Below are positions 45,919 to 53,433 of a stretch of 64,000 bases of DNA, one piece after another. Below the pieces are notes generated by a model. The model worked only from the letters and a program-made list of their open reading frames with translations. It was not told the origin of the DNA and searched no databases. Position 1 is the first letter of the stretch, and each line of letters opens with the position of its first letter. Source of the DNA: CAKZNE01 sp964485405 (GTDB lineage Bacteria > Bacteroidota > Bacteroidia > Flavobacteriales > Schleiferiaceae); NCBI GenBank assembly GCA_964485405.1, contig CAZAJG010000001.1:1-64000 (forward strand). Reading direction: 5' to 3'. A program made the translations under genes and the position numbers.

Positions 45919-46494
45919 CTACTTGATAAATAGATGGTGTGGATTGATCTTTGAAAATTGAAGAATATCATGAAACTGACCTTGGTAAAAATGCAGATCG
46001 GTAAAATGAGCTTCTTTACTGAAGCCTAAACGATTAACTATTTTTTGAGAACCCATATTTGAGGTCAATATCTGCGCAAAAAAAGTATGTAAATTCAGTT
46101 CCTCAAAACCGTATGTCACCACTTTTTCTACCAATTCAGACCCACAACCCATTCTCCAATACTCAGGAAGTATCGAATAACCAACCTCTGCTCTATGGTT
46201 TTGTTGATCAATCTCCTTTATGGTTAAAAGTCCACAAAACGCTTGGTTGCTTTTGAAAAAAGCACACCATTGTAAAAGTGTGTGGTTCTCTATAGATTTC
46301 GCTCTATTTTCCCACCACTCTTTATACTCTTCTTTATCGGTTAATGTTGGTAAATAAATGGATTTTCTTACTTCAAGATTACTCAGTATACTGTAAACGT
46401 GTTCCTTGTGTTCATCATGAACGGGATATAGCACAAACCTTTCCGTTTCCAGAATATCAGGATGTAGAAGTTTCGTTGTATTAACCATTTGCAA
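45919..46494 (-). CDS. GNAT family N-acetyltransferase (RimJ/RimL type)
   Basis: A 191-residue cytoplasmic protein. It begins with the ETERFVLYPV strand typical of RimJ/RimL-like enzymes, and has the acetyl-CoA loop in EYWRMGCGSELVEKVVTYGF (equivalent to the Q/RxxGxG/A motif) and a later NMGSQKIVNRLGF segment. It probably acetylates an amino group of a protein or antibiotic; the substrate is unknown. A second Met at codon 3 is an equally good start. Single gene. Confidence 0.88.
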   Translation of the reverse strand: MQMVNTTKLLHPDILETERFVLYPVHDEHKEHVYSILSNLEVRKSIYLPTLTDKEEYKEWWENRAKSIENHTLLQWCAFFKSNQAFCGLLTIKEIDQQNHRAEVGYSILPEYWRMGCGSELVEKVVTYGFEELNLHTFFAQILTSNMGSQKIVNRLGFSKEAHFTDLHFYQGQFHDILQFSKINPHHLFIK

Positions 46495-46515
46495 TTGTAC
46501 AATGAGAATATGATA

Positions 46516-46550
46516 TAAAAAAGCCCTGTACTTATTAAAATACAGGGCTT
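46516..46550 (-). terminator. Intrinsic terminator for the acyl-CoA dehydrogenase gene
   Basis: AAGCCCTGTA (46521-46530) and TACAGGGCTT (46541-46550) form a ten-base-pair perfect stem. Reading leftward it is followed by a T run at 46516-46520, about 25-60 bases past the dehydrogenase stop. Confidence 0.85.
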
Positions 46551-46574
46551 TAATGAAATAATTAAAAAGGTAGA

Positions 46575-48389
46575 TTAACCGATTGGGTATCTCCCTTTTT
46601 CAATTACTCTAGCGGCTATTCTTCTTCTTACCACTTTAGGATTAATCGGATTGTTCACTTTTGTAAATCGCTTTAAGCCCATCAACATCATTCTCAATTC
46701 GTCATCTTCTGCAAAGCTATACAAAGCTTCTCTTCCGGCTCTCCCTACTTCTTCTGCTGCATTGTGAAGAAACAACCTGGTCATATCAATTTCTAGTGTG
46801 GCACTATCCTCCCCATTCCGGTGTGCCAATTTCTCTGCGCGTAACATAGCACTCTCTGCGGCATACACCTGAATAAGCATATCGGAAGCGGCCATCAAAA
46901 GCTCTTGCTCATTTTCTATCTCCATCGTAAACTTCTCTACCGCTTTCCCTGCAACCATTAAAATGGCTTTCTTCATCTTTTCAATCATCTCCTTTTCCTC
47001 CGCAAAGAGTTCAGAATAATCCGGAGTTTCAAAGGAGGGAATAGACATTAGGTCGTTAGCTATTTCCATCGCAGGAGTCATCAAATCTAGCTCTCCTTTA
47101 AGTGCCTTTTTCAAGAGCATCCCAACGCTATGCATACGATTGATCTCATTGGTACCTTCATAAATACGAGCGATTCTTACATCTCTATAAGCTGCTTCCA
47201 TTGGAGCATCCGCACTGTATCCCATTCCTCCAAATATCTGTACACCTTCATCAGCTACATAACTTCCAACTTCTGAGGCAAATACTTTGAGAATGGCACA
47301 CTCAATTGCATACTCCTCTACTCCTTTTAATTTGGATTCACTCAAACCCGCTCCTCCAGCGGCTAAACGCTCAATATGATCTTCAATATCTTGTCCAGCT
47401 CGGTATACTGCACTTTCGGCTACATAAGTACGAGTAGCCATCTCTGCTAGTTTTTGCTGAATGGCCGGAAAGCTCGTAAGTGCATTGCCAAATTGTTTTC
47501 TTTCATTTCCATACTGAGTAGATAATTCCAAAACTCTTCTAGATGCATCTAATGTGGCTACGGCCAATTTTATTCTGCCGTAATTCAACGCATTCATAGC
47601 TATTTTAAAGCCCCCGTTTCTTTCACCTAATAGGTTTTCAACAGGTACTAGACAATCGTTAAAAAATACTTGACGCGTAGAGGACGCTCTAATTCCAAGT
47701 TTATTTTCCTCCTCACCGAAACTGATTCCTGCATAGCTGCGCTCTACAATAAAACCTGTTATGTTTTTATCGTCTCCAATACGTGCAAATACAATAAACA
47801 GGTCTGCAAAACCAGCATTGGAGATCCATATTTTTTGACCGTTGATTTTATAATGCTTTCCATCATCTGTAAGTTCCGCTTTAGACTTTCCAGAATTTGC
47901 ATCCGATCCCGCTCCTGGTTCAGTTAAACAGTAAGCTCCCATCCATTCTCCCGAAGCGAGCCTGGGTAAATATTTTTGCTTCTGCTCTTCATTACCATAT
48001 AGAGAAATAGGCAAAGTTCCTATACCGGTATGCGCTCCGTAAGCCGTGGAAAGAGATCCGGAAACTCCAGAAATTCGATCACACACCAACATGGAGGTAT
48101 TAAAGTCCATTCCTAAACCACCATATTCTTCCGCTACAGAGATACCGAGTAAACCTAGTTCACCGGCTTTTTTCATTAAATCCAGCGTGAACTGATAATC
48201 CTTTTGCTCAAACCGATCTCTCTGTGGGACTACCTCTTTATCCACAAACTCCGAAGTCGCTTCTCCCATCATTCTTTGTTCTTCACTAAAGTCTTCCGGT
48301 ATGAATATGTTCTTACTAGAGGATGATTTAATGAGAAACTCTCCTCCCTTGAGGAAGTCTTTATTTTGATCTATTTTGGAATTTGACAT
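46575..48389 (-). CDS. Acyl-CoA dehydrogenase
   Basis: A 604-residue flavoenzyme from ATG 48389 (MSNSKIDQNKDFLKGGEFLI). An upstream in-frame ATG at 48482 would run through the promoter and operator described below. The dehydrogenase core has the FAD/substrate loop YCLTEPGAGSDANSG and WISNAGFADLF, and the catalytic base Glu lies in RIYEGTNEINRM (about residue 420). The extra C-terminal helical domain of about 170 residues is that of the VLCAD/ACAD9-like group. It catalyses the first step of beta-oxidation. It lies downstream of the thiolase and hydroxyacyl-CoA dehydrogenase genes but behind a terminator and with its own promoter and operator. Confidence 0.93.
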   Translation of the reverse strand: MSNSKIDQNKDFLKGGEFLIKSSSSKNIFIPEDFSEEQRMMGEATSEFVDKEVVPQRDRFEQKDYQFTLDLMKKAGELGLLGISVAEEYGGLGMDFNTSMLVCDRISGVSGSLSTAYGAHTGIGTLPISLYGNEEQKQKYLPRLASGEWMGAYCLTEPGAGSDANSGKSKAELTDDGKHYKINGQKIWISNAGFADLFIVFARIGDDKNITGFIVERSYAGISFGEEENKLGIRASSTRQVFFNDCLVPVENLLGERNGGFKIAMNALNYGRIKLAVATLDASRRVLELSTQYGNERKQFGNALTSFPAIQQKLAEMATRTYVAESAVYRAGQDIEDHIERLAAGGAGLSESKLKGVEEYAIECAILKVFASEVGSYVADEGVQIFGGMGYSADAPMEAAYRDVRIARIYEGTNEINRMHSVGMLLKKALKGELDLMTPAMEIANDLMSIPSFETPDYSELFAEEKEMIEKMKKAILMVAGKAVEKFTMEIENEQELLMAASDMLIQVYAAESAMLRAEKLAHRNGEDSATLEIDMTRLFLHNAAEEVGRAGREALYSFAEDDELRMMLMGLKRFTKVNNPINPKVVRRRIAARVIEKGRYPIG

Positions 48390-48429
48390 GGGCTCTATTA
48401 TTTTTATAACGATGCTTCTTTTAACGGTT

Positions 48430-48437
48430 CTAAGATA
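48430..48437 (-). promoter_or_regulatory. Putative -7 promoter box (TATCTTAG) for the acyl-CoA dehydrogenase gene
   Basis: Reading leftward the sequence is TATCTTAG, one base off TAnnTTTG. It lies 40 bases upstream of the ATG at 48389 and ten bases downstream of the inverted repeat at 48448-48463. The TAnnTTAG form recurs before several genes here. Confidence 0.45.
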
Positions 48438-48447
48438 AGAAAAATAA

Positions 48448-48463
48448 ACTATGCACGCATAGT
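48448..48463. promoter_or_regulatory. Inverted repeat ACTATGC-AC-GCATAGT, probable MarR operator
   Basis: Two seven-base arms are perfect complements around two central bases. The repeat shares TATGC-n2-GCATA with the site before the marR gene (52630-52645). It covers the place of the -33 element of the presumed acyl-CoA dehydrogenase promoter, so binding should block transcription. The binding protein is inferred to be the MarR product. Confidence 0.65.
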
Positions 48464-48480
48464 AAATTAAGAAAAATATC

Positions 48481-48509
48481 AAAAAAAAACACCTCCTATA
48501 AAAGAGGTG
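48481..48509 (-). terminator. Intrinsic terminator after the thiolase gene
   Basis: Reading leftward, CACCTC and GAGGTG pair around an eight-base loop and are followed by nine T. It lies about 30 bases past the thiolase stop and ends the marR-led transcript before the acyl-CoA dehydrogenase promoter. Confidence 0.8.
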
Positions 48510-48537
48510 CCTTAAAAGTCTATTCGCTTTCTAAAAT

Positions 48538-49716
48538 TTACATCATCTCATAGATACCTGCAGCACCCTGACCCGTTCCTACACACATAGTAACCATGCC
48601 GTATTTTTGATCTCTTCGCTTAAGTTCATGAAGGGCTTGAACCGTTAGCTTTGCTCCAGTACAACCCAAAGGATGTCCTAATGAAATGGCTCCACCATTT
48701 ACATTGAGAATATCCTGATTGATATCCAACTTTCTGGCTACTGCTAAAGATTGAGAGGCAAAAGCTTCATTCAGTTCTATAATTTGCATATCGTCCAACT
48801 TCATATTGGCCATCTGTAATGCTTTTGGAATAGCTTCCACAGGACCGATACCCATTATTCTTGGATGTACTCCGGCAACAGCATAAGACACGAGTCGGGC
48901 AATAGGTTTTAGGCCTAGTTCATTTACCATTTTTTCGCTCATCACTATGGTAAAAGCAGCACCATCCGAAGTTTGAGAAGAATTACCCGCTGTAACGGAT
49001 CCTTTTGCAGCAAATACGGGTCTTAATCTAGCTAAAGCCTCAATAGAAGTATCTTTTCTTGGGCCTTCGTCCGTATCAATACTGTAGGTTCTGGTCTGCT
49101 TCTTTTCATTTTCATCCAAATAGGTTTCACTGATCTCTATGGGAATGATTTCTTCTGAAAAACGACCTTCCGTGATGGCACTTATGGCTCTTTGATGAGA
49201 ACGATACGAGAATGCATCCTGGTCTTCTCTATTAATATTGTATTTCTCTGCTACGGCTTCTGCCGTTAACCCCATATTATTATACCAATCCGGGTTTGTA
49301 TTGGACGTTTTGTAGTTTGGAGTAACCTTGTACCCTCCCATTGGGATGTAACTCATACTCTCTGTTCCTCCTGCTATAATGCAATCTGCCATTCCCGCTC
49401 TAATTTTAGCTGTGGCAATGGCTATGGTTTCAATTCCAGAAGAGCAGTAGCGGTTTACAGTAACTCCCGGGACCTTATCTGTATCTAGACCCATCAAGGA
49501 AATCAATCTACCTACGTTTAAGCCTTGTTCCGCTTCAGGCATTGCATTCCCTACAATAACATCATCAATTCTATCCTTATCCAATGCGGGTATTTCCTGC
49601 ATTAATTTTTTGATAACCTCTGCAGCCAAGTCATCTGGACGGGTAAATCTAAAAACTCCTTTTGAAGATTTACCAACAGCTGTACGTTTGGCGGCTACTA
49701 TATATGCTTCGTTCAT
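48538..49716 (-). CDS. Acetyl-CoA C-acyltransferase (thiolase)
   Basis: A 392-residue thiolase. Catalytic residues are visible: Cys91 in VNRYCSSG, His in NVNGGAISLGHPLGCTGA, and the terminal Cys in MVTMCVGTGQGAAGIYE (usual family form CIGGGQG). The GxGP-like segment NGGAI and IIAGGTESMSY are also present. It performs the last step of beta-oxidation, thiolytic cleavage of 3-ketoacyl-CoA. It lies 25 bases downstream of the hydroxyacyl-CoA dehydrogenase/enoyl-CoA hydratase gene, so the two form the trifunctional unit. Confidence 0.95.
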   Translation of the reverse strand: MNEAYIVAAKRTAVGKSSKGVFRFTRPDDLAAEVIKKLMQEIPALDKDRIDDVIVGNAMPEAEQGLNVGRLISLMGLDTDKVPGVTVNRYCSSGIETIAIATAKIRAGMADCIIAGGTESMSYIPMGGYKVTPNYKTSNTNPDWYNNMGLTAEAVAEKYNINREDQDAFSYRSHQRAISAITEGRFSEEIIPIEISETYLDENEKKQTRTYSIDTDEGPRKDTSIEALARLRPVFAAKGSVTAGNSSQTSDGAAFTIVMSEKMVNELGLKPIARLVSYAVAGVHPRIMGIGPVEAIPKALQMANMKLDDMQIIELNEAFASQSLAVARKLDINQDILNVNGGAISLGHPLGCTGAKLTVQALHELKRRDQKYGMVTMCVGTGQGAAGIYEMM

Positions 49717-49741
49717 TTTTTTCAGTTTTAAAGATTCAACC

Positions 49742-52147
49742 TTAGTTTCTTAGCGGTTTACCCGTTTTAAGCATATGCTGAATTCTTTCCAGCGTTTTCT
49801 TTTCTCCACATAAGCCTAAAAAGACTTCCCTTTCTAAATCCAACAAATATTGCTCGGAAACCATGGTAGGTTCGCTGAGTTCTCCCCCAGCCATTACATG
49901 CCCTAGCTTATTCACCATTTTCTTCTCATACTCCGTGATGTAACCACCTTCTAACATTTGGTGCGCTCCAATCTGAAACACACCCAACGCTTGCTTGCCT
50001 AAAACTTTAATATCTCGCTGTTGAACGGGCATTTGATATCCGGTATCGGCTAAAGCTAAAGCCGATTCTTTTGCATCTGCAATCAATCGATGCTTATGCA
50101 TGGAAATTTTATCTCTACCTTCTACTAGAATACCAAGTTCCATTGCTTCTACAGCAGAGGTAGAAACTTTTGCTTGTCCTATCTTAAGGAGGTTCTCTCG
50201 ATAAGCATTCAATTCTACATCATCTTTTATATAACGCTTAGAAGCTCTGCGCGTCATTTCTTTTGTACCTCCTCCTCCTGGGATTAGGCCTACTCCAAAC
50301 TCCACTAGCCCAATATAGCTCTCTGCATAGGCTTGAACCGCATCAGCATGAAGAGATGCTTCGCAACCTCCTCCCAATGTCATGGCAAAAGGCGCCACTA
50401 CCGTTGGAACGGAAGAATATCGCAACCTCATCATAGTATCTTGAAAGTACTTAATGGCAAAATTTAACTCTTCATACTCCTGCTCAATAGCCATCATAAA
50501 GATCATCGCCAAGTTGGCTCCAACGGTGAAATTATCGCCTTGATTGGATACAACTACTCCTCTAAAATCTTTCTCTGCAAGCTCAATACCTTTATTGATA
50601 CCTGCTAAAACACCGCCTCCCAGCGTATTCATTTTAGAGTGGAACTCTATGTTTACAATACCATCTCCAAGATCTAATACAGAGCACTCTTTGTTGCCCC
50701 ATACCAAATTGTTCTTACGGATATGATCCAATATGATAAAATCACGAATTCCAGGAACTTCGACCATTTTATGGTCGGGTATAGAATAATAATGTTGAAT
50801 GTTGTTTTGAACCTCATAGAAAGAAGTCTGACCAGATTCTAACATTTCCTTCACCCAACTTGCCACCTGCTTCCCTTCGGCTTCTATCAGATCTAATCCT
50901 TTTTGAATACCTATAGCATCCCAAATTTCAAAGGGTCCATGTTTCCATCCAAACCCGGCTTTTAAGCCTGCATCGATTCGATACAATTCATCTGAAATTT
51001 CTGGAATCCGATTGGACACATAAGCAAAAAGACCAGCGAATGCTTTACGGTAAAACTCTCCCGCTTTATCCTTTCCTTTTACCAAAATTTTGAAACGATC
51101 TTTTACATCGTCTACATTTTTGGTTAACTCAAGGGTTGGGAATTTACTTTTCTTTTGCGGTGTATACTCAAGCGTATCCAGATCCAAAGAGAGAATTTCA
51201 GACTTTCCGCTTTCGCCTTTTACCTTTTTATAAAAGCCTTGTCCTGATTTAGAACCTAACCATTCATTCTCCAACATTTTTTGAAGAAATGCGGGAAGTT
51301 TAAATGTATCTCTCTCTTCATCCTTAGGTACAGCCTGATATAAGCCATTCGCTACATGAATTAGAGTATCTAGCCCAACTACATCGGCTGTTCTGAAAGT
51401 GGCCGATTTTGGCCTACCGATTAGCGGTCCTGTAAGTTTATCAACGTCCTCAACACTTAAACCTAACTCTTGAACACTGTTGAAGAGATCCATAATGCTG
51501 AAAATCCCAACACGATTTGCAATAAATGCCGGAGTGTCTTTACAAAGAACTGTTGTTTTTCCAAGGGTAGTTTTACCATACTCCATCAAGAAGTCCACAA
51601 CTTCTCCATCTGTATGTGGTGTAGGAATAATTTCTAGGAGCTCTAAATACCTTGGTGGATTAAAGAAGTGAGTGCCACAAAAATGCTTTTTAAAATCATC
51701 ACTTCTATCCTCTAGCATCAAGTGAATTGGAATACCTGAGGTATTGGAAGATATTAAAGTACCTGGTTTTCTGTGTTTCTCAACATTTTCAAAAACTTGC
51801 TTTTTAATATCCAACCTTTCAATAACTACCTCAATGATCCAATCGCATTCTTTGATAGAGGCAAGATTATCCTCAAAGTTTCCGGTTTTTATGCGGCTGG
51901 CAAAAGCTTTACTGTAAATAGCAGAGGGATTGCTTTTAAGGGTGCTTTTTAATGCTTCATCTACAATTCGGTTTCTTACCGGTTTGTCATGTAGTGTGAG
52001 CCCTTTAGCCTCTTCTTTGGGATTTGTTTCGCGAGGAACAATATCGAGAAGTAATACCTCTACACCTACGTTTGCCAAATGGCAAGCAATACGTGATCCC
52101 ATAATTCCAGACCCTAGAACAGCTGCTTTACGAATGTTTCTTTTCAT
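49742..52147 (-). CDS. 3-hydroxyacyl-CoA dehydrogenase/enoyl-CoA hydratase fusion
   Basis: An 801-residue enzyme of the FadN type, with the dehydrogenase first. The Rossmann motif GSGIMGSRIA starts at about residue 12, and the NADH/substrate region (SSNTSGIPIHLMLEDR, then HFFNPPRYLELLEIIP) follows. A second dehydrogenase-like helical domain is at about 350-460. The enoyl-CoA hydratase/isomerase part (about 480-720) has the oxyanion-hole segments FTVGANL and MTLGGGCEA, and the catalytic-type Glu in GLVEFGVGLIPGGGG. This order is the reverse of E. coli FadB. The start overlaps the marR end by 20 bases. Confidence 0.94.
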   Translation of the reverse strand: MKRNIRKAAVLGSGIMGSRIACHLANVGVEVLLLDIVPRETNPKEEAKGLTLHDKPVRNRIVDEALKSTLKSNPSAIYSKAFASRIKTGNFEDNLASIKECDWIIEVVIERLDIKKQVFENVEKHRKPGTLISSNTSGIPIHLMLEDRSDDFKKHFCGTHFFNPPRYLELLEIIPTPHTDGEVVDFLMEYGKTTLGKTTVLCKDTPAFIANRVGIFSIMDLFNSVQELGLSVEDVDKLTGPLIGRPKSATFRTADVVGLDTLIHVANGLYQAVPKDEERDTFKLPAFLQKMLENEWLGSKSGQGFYKKVKGESGKSEILSLDLDTLEYTPQKKSKFPTLELTKNVDDVKDRFKILVKGKDKAGEFYRKAFAGLFAYVSNRIPEISDELYRIDAGLKAGFGWKHGPFEIWDAIGIQKGLDLIEAEGKQVASWVKEMLESGQTSFYEVQNNIQHYYSIPDHKMVEVPGIRDFIILDHIRKNNLVWGNKECSVLDLGDGIVNIEFHSKMNTLGGGVLAGINKGIELAEKDFRGVVVSNQGDNFTVGANLAMIFMMAIEQEYEELNFAIKYFQDTMMRLRYSSVPTVVAPFAMTLGGGCEASLHADAVQAYAESYIGLVEFGVGLIPGGGGTKEMTRRASKRYIKDDVELNAYRENLLKIGQAKVSTSAVEAMELGILVEGRDKISMHKHRLIADAKESALALADTGYQMPVQQRDIKVLGKQALGVFQIGAHQMLEGGYITEYEKKMVNKLGHVMAGGELSEPTMVSEQYLLDLEREVFLGLCGEKKTLERIQHMLKTGKPLRN

Positions 52148-52589
52148 TTTTTGCGGGATATATTTTTTTATTAGTGATCAAATCATTCACTGTATTCATT
52201 ACCTCAAAGAAGCTGGTTAATTTCTCCTCATCTAAGGATGAAAACACTACTTCGTTGAACTGGATAACAGCTTTCCTCGCGTCTTCGCGCTTCTCTTTTC
52301 CAAAATCTGTAAGAAAAATCAAGACACCTCTTCCATCTAACGGGTTTTTAACCCTGTAAATTAGATTCTTCTCTTCCATCGATTTAATGATGCGGGAGAG
52401 ACTGGTTGCTTCCATGCCCATTTTGGGGCCTAAAGAAGTGGAAGGTGTTCCTTTTTCAACATCTACGTTCAATAAAACGTAACCGGTAGCCATGGTTGCG
52501 CCATAATTAGCAGCTACTTCATTGTACATTTTAGCAATACTTTGCCAAGTTCGTTTGATGTGGAAGTCTATGGTATCTTCAGATTTCAA
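52128..52589 (-). CDS. MarR family transcriptional regulator of fatty-acid degradation
   Basis: A 153-residue winged-helix protein. The DNA-recognition region (GPKMGMEATSLSRIIKSMEE) and the beta wing (NPLDGRGVLIFLT, with the wing Arg) are typical. The start is TTG at 52589: no ATG precedes the conserved TIDFHIKRTWQSI segment. It heads the operon containing the hydroxyacyl-CoA dehydrogenase fusion (20-base overlap) and thiolase genes. A perfect 16-base palindrome lies behind its own -7 box, and a close copy lies before the acyl-CoA dehydrogenase gene, so autoregulation and regulation of beta-oxidation are likely. The ligand is probably an acyl-CoA, by analogy. Confidence 0.92.
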   Translation of the reverse strand: MKSEDTIDFHIKRTWQSIAKMYNEVAANYGATMATGYVLLNVDVEKGTPSTSLGPKMGMEATSLSRIIKSMEEKNLIYRVKNPLDGRGVLIFLTDFGKEKREDARKAVIQFNEVVFSSLDEEKLTSFFEVMNTVNDLITNKKIYPAKNEKKHS

Positions 52590-52612
52590 TAGCGATGAAT
52601 TTTGAGGACAAT

Positions 52613-52620
52613 CAAATGTA
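52613..52620 (-). promoter_or_regulatory. Putative -7 promoter box (TACATTTG) for the marR operon
   Basis: Reading leftward, TACATTTG is an exact match to TAnnTTTG, 23 bases upstream of the TTG start at 52589 and nine bases downstream of the palindrome at 52630-52645. Confidence 0.55.
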
Positions 52621-52629
52621 ATAAAAAAT

Positions 52630-52645
52630 ATTATGCGCGCATAAT
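52630..52645. promoter_or_regulatory. Perfect palindrome ATTATGCGCGCATAAT, probable MarR operator
   Basis: All 16 bases are self-complementary. The site sits immediately upstream of the marR -7 box, at the same distance as the related site before the acyl-CoA dehydrogenase gene. Size and symmetry suit a dimeric MarR protein. Repression would be by covering the -33 region. Confidence 0.7.
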
Positions 52646-52658
52646 AAAATGAAGGGGA

Positions 52659-53429
52659 TTATTTTTTGCACTCTGAGAAATAGAACTCCTCAATGGCAAC
52701 CACCTTAGTTTTGATGGCTTCTAAATCTTCTTTCTCGCCCGAGATTTTATTATAAATACTTTTTCGGGGGTGATGGCGAAGCATAATTTCTACCGGTTTA
52801 CTATCCAAATCGGTAATATGCAAAATAACTCCTCCTTTTTCTCCAGCGGTAAAATAGCCTCTTATCTCCTGAAAGTTGTATTCATCCGCGCCCATATCAG
52901 GTATATACTGATGTCTTACATATCCTGCAAAAGTGCCGTTTACGGGATTCATCTCATATTCCAAAACGATTTGCTCTGAAAATAAACGGTGTGAAGTTTT
53001 GAGTCTCAAGCATTGACTTAGATAGGACTTTTGATATTCCTCCATCATGCCTTTTCGAATTTCCGGCTTGTGGATAAGATAATTCTTCTTCTTAAAATTT
53101 GGATGTAGAGAATCCTTTGCCCATGATAAACGCTTGTAGAACAGTTGGTCTTGAAGCAGCTTAATCTCAGCCTCTAGATTTGTATTTCTCAGCATTACGC
53201 TATCACAAAGATCGGTGGCTTTTAAAGCAGCTTCTTCAAAGTTCTCTTGTTGCTGCTCTTTCATTTGTTTATTCTCCATAGAGAGTTCTTTCTTCTCTGA
53301 TCGCATTTGAGCGACCTGAGATTCAAGAATTGAAATTTTGACCTTTAACTCTTTTTTGCTTTGCCCATGACCCGATAAAGAGAAAAGACAAAAAAAGAGA
53401 AGGAGTAATTTTGGTGCTTTTAAAAACAT
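52659..53429 (-). CDS. Exported coiled-coil protein of unknown function
   Basis: A 256-residue protein from ATG 53429, which gives a signal peptide (MFLKAPKLLLLFFCLFSLSG, then HGQ). An earlier ATG at 53489 would overlap the acyl-CoA synthetase by 56 bases. Residues about 24-90 form a coiled coil (VKISILESQVAQMRSEKK, then further heptads). The C-terminal part is a small alpha/beta domain with a final Cys (FYFSECKK). No family recognised. It directly follows the acyl-CoA synthetase gene (four bases), so it is probably co-transcribed with it, but no functional link is visible. Confidence 0.7.
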   Translation of the reverse strand: MFLKAPKLLLLFFCLFSLSGHGQSKKELKVKISILESQVAQMRSEKKELSMENKQMKEQQQENFEEAALKATDLCDSVMLRNTNLEAEIKLLQDQLFYKRLSWAKDSLHPNFKKKNYLIHKPEIRKGMMEEYQKSYLSQCLRLKTSHRLFSEQIVLEYEMNPVNGTFAGYVRHQYIPDMGADEYNFQEIRGYFTAGEKGGVILHITDLDSKPVEIMLRHHPRKSIYNKISGEKEDLEAIKTKVVAIEEFYFSECKK

Positions 53430-53433
53430 GTAT

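Noticed and set aside
46575..48482. Longest-frame start (48482) for the acyl-CoA dehydrogenase
   Set aside because: The first 31 codons would run through the operator and -7 box and encode a non-conserved hydrophobic stretch. ATG 48389 is better.
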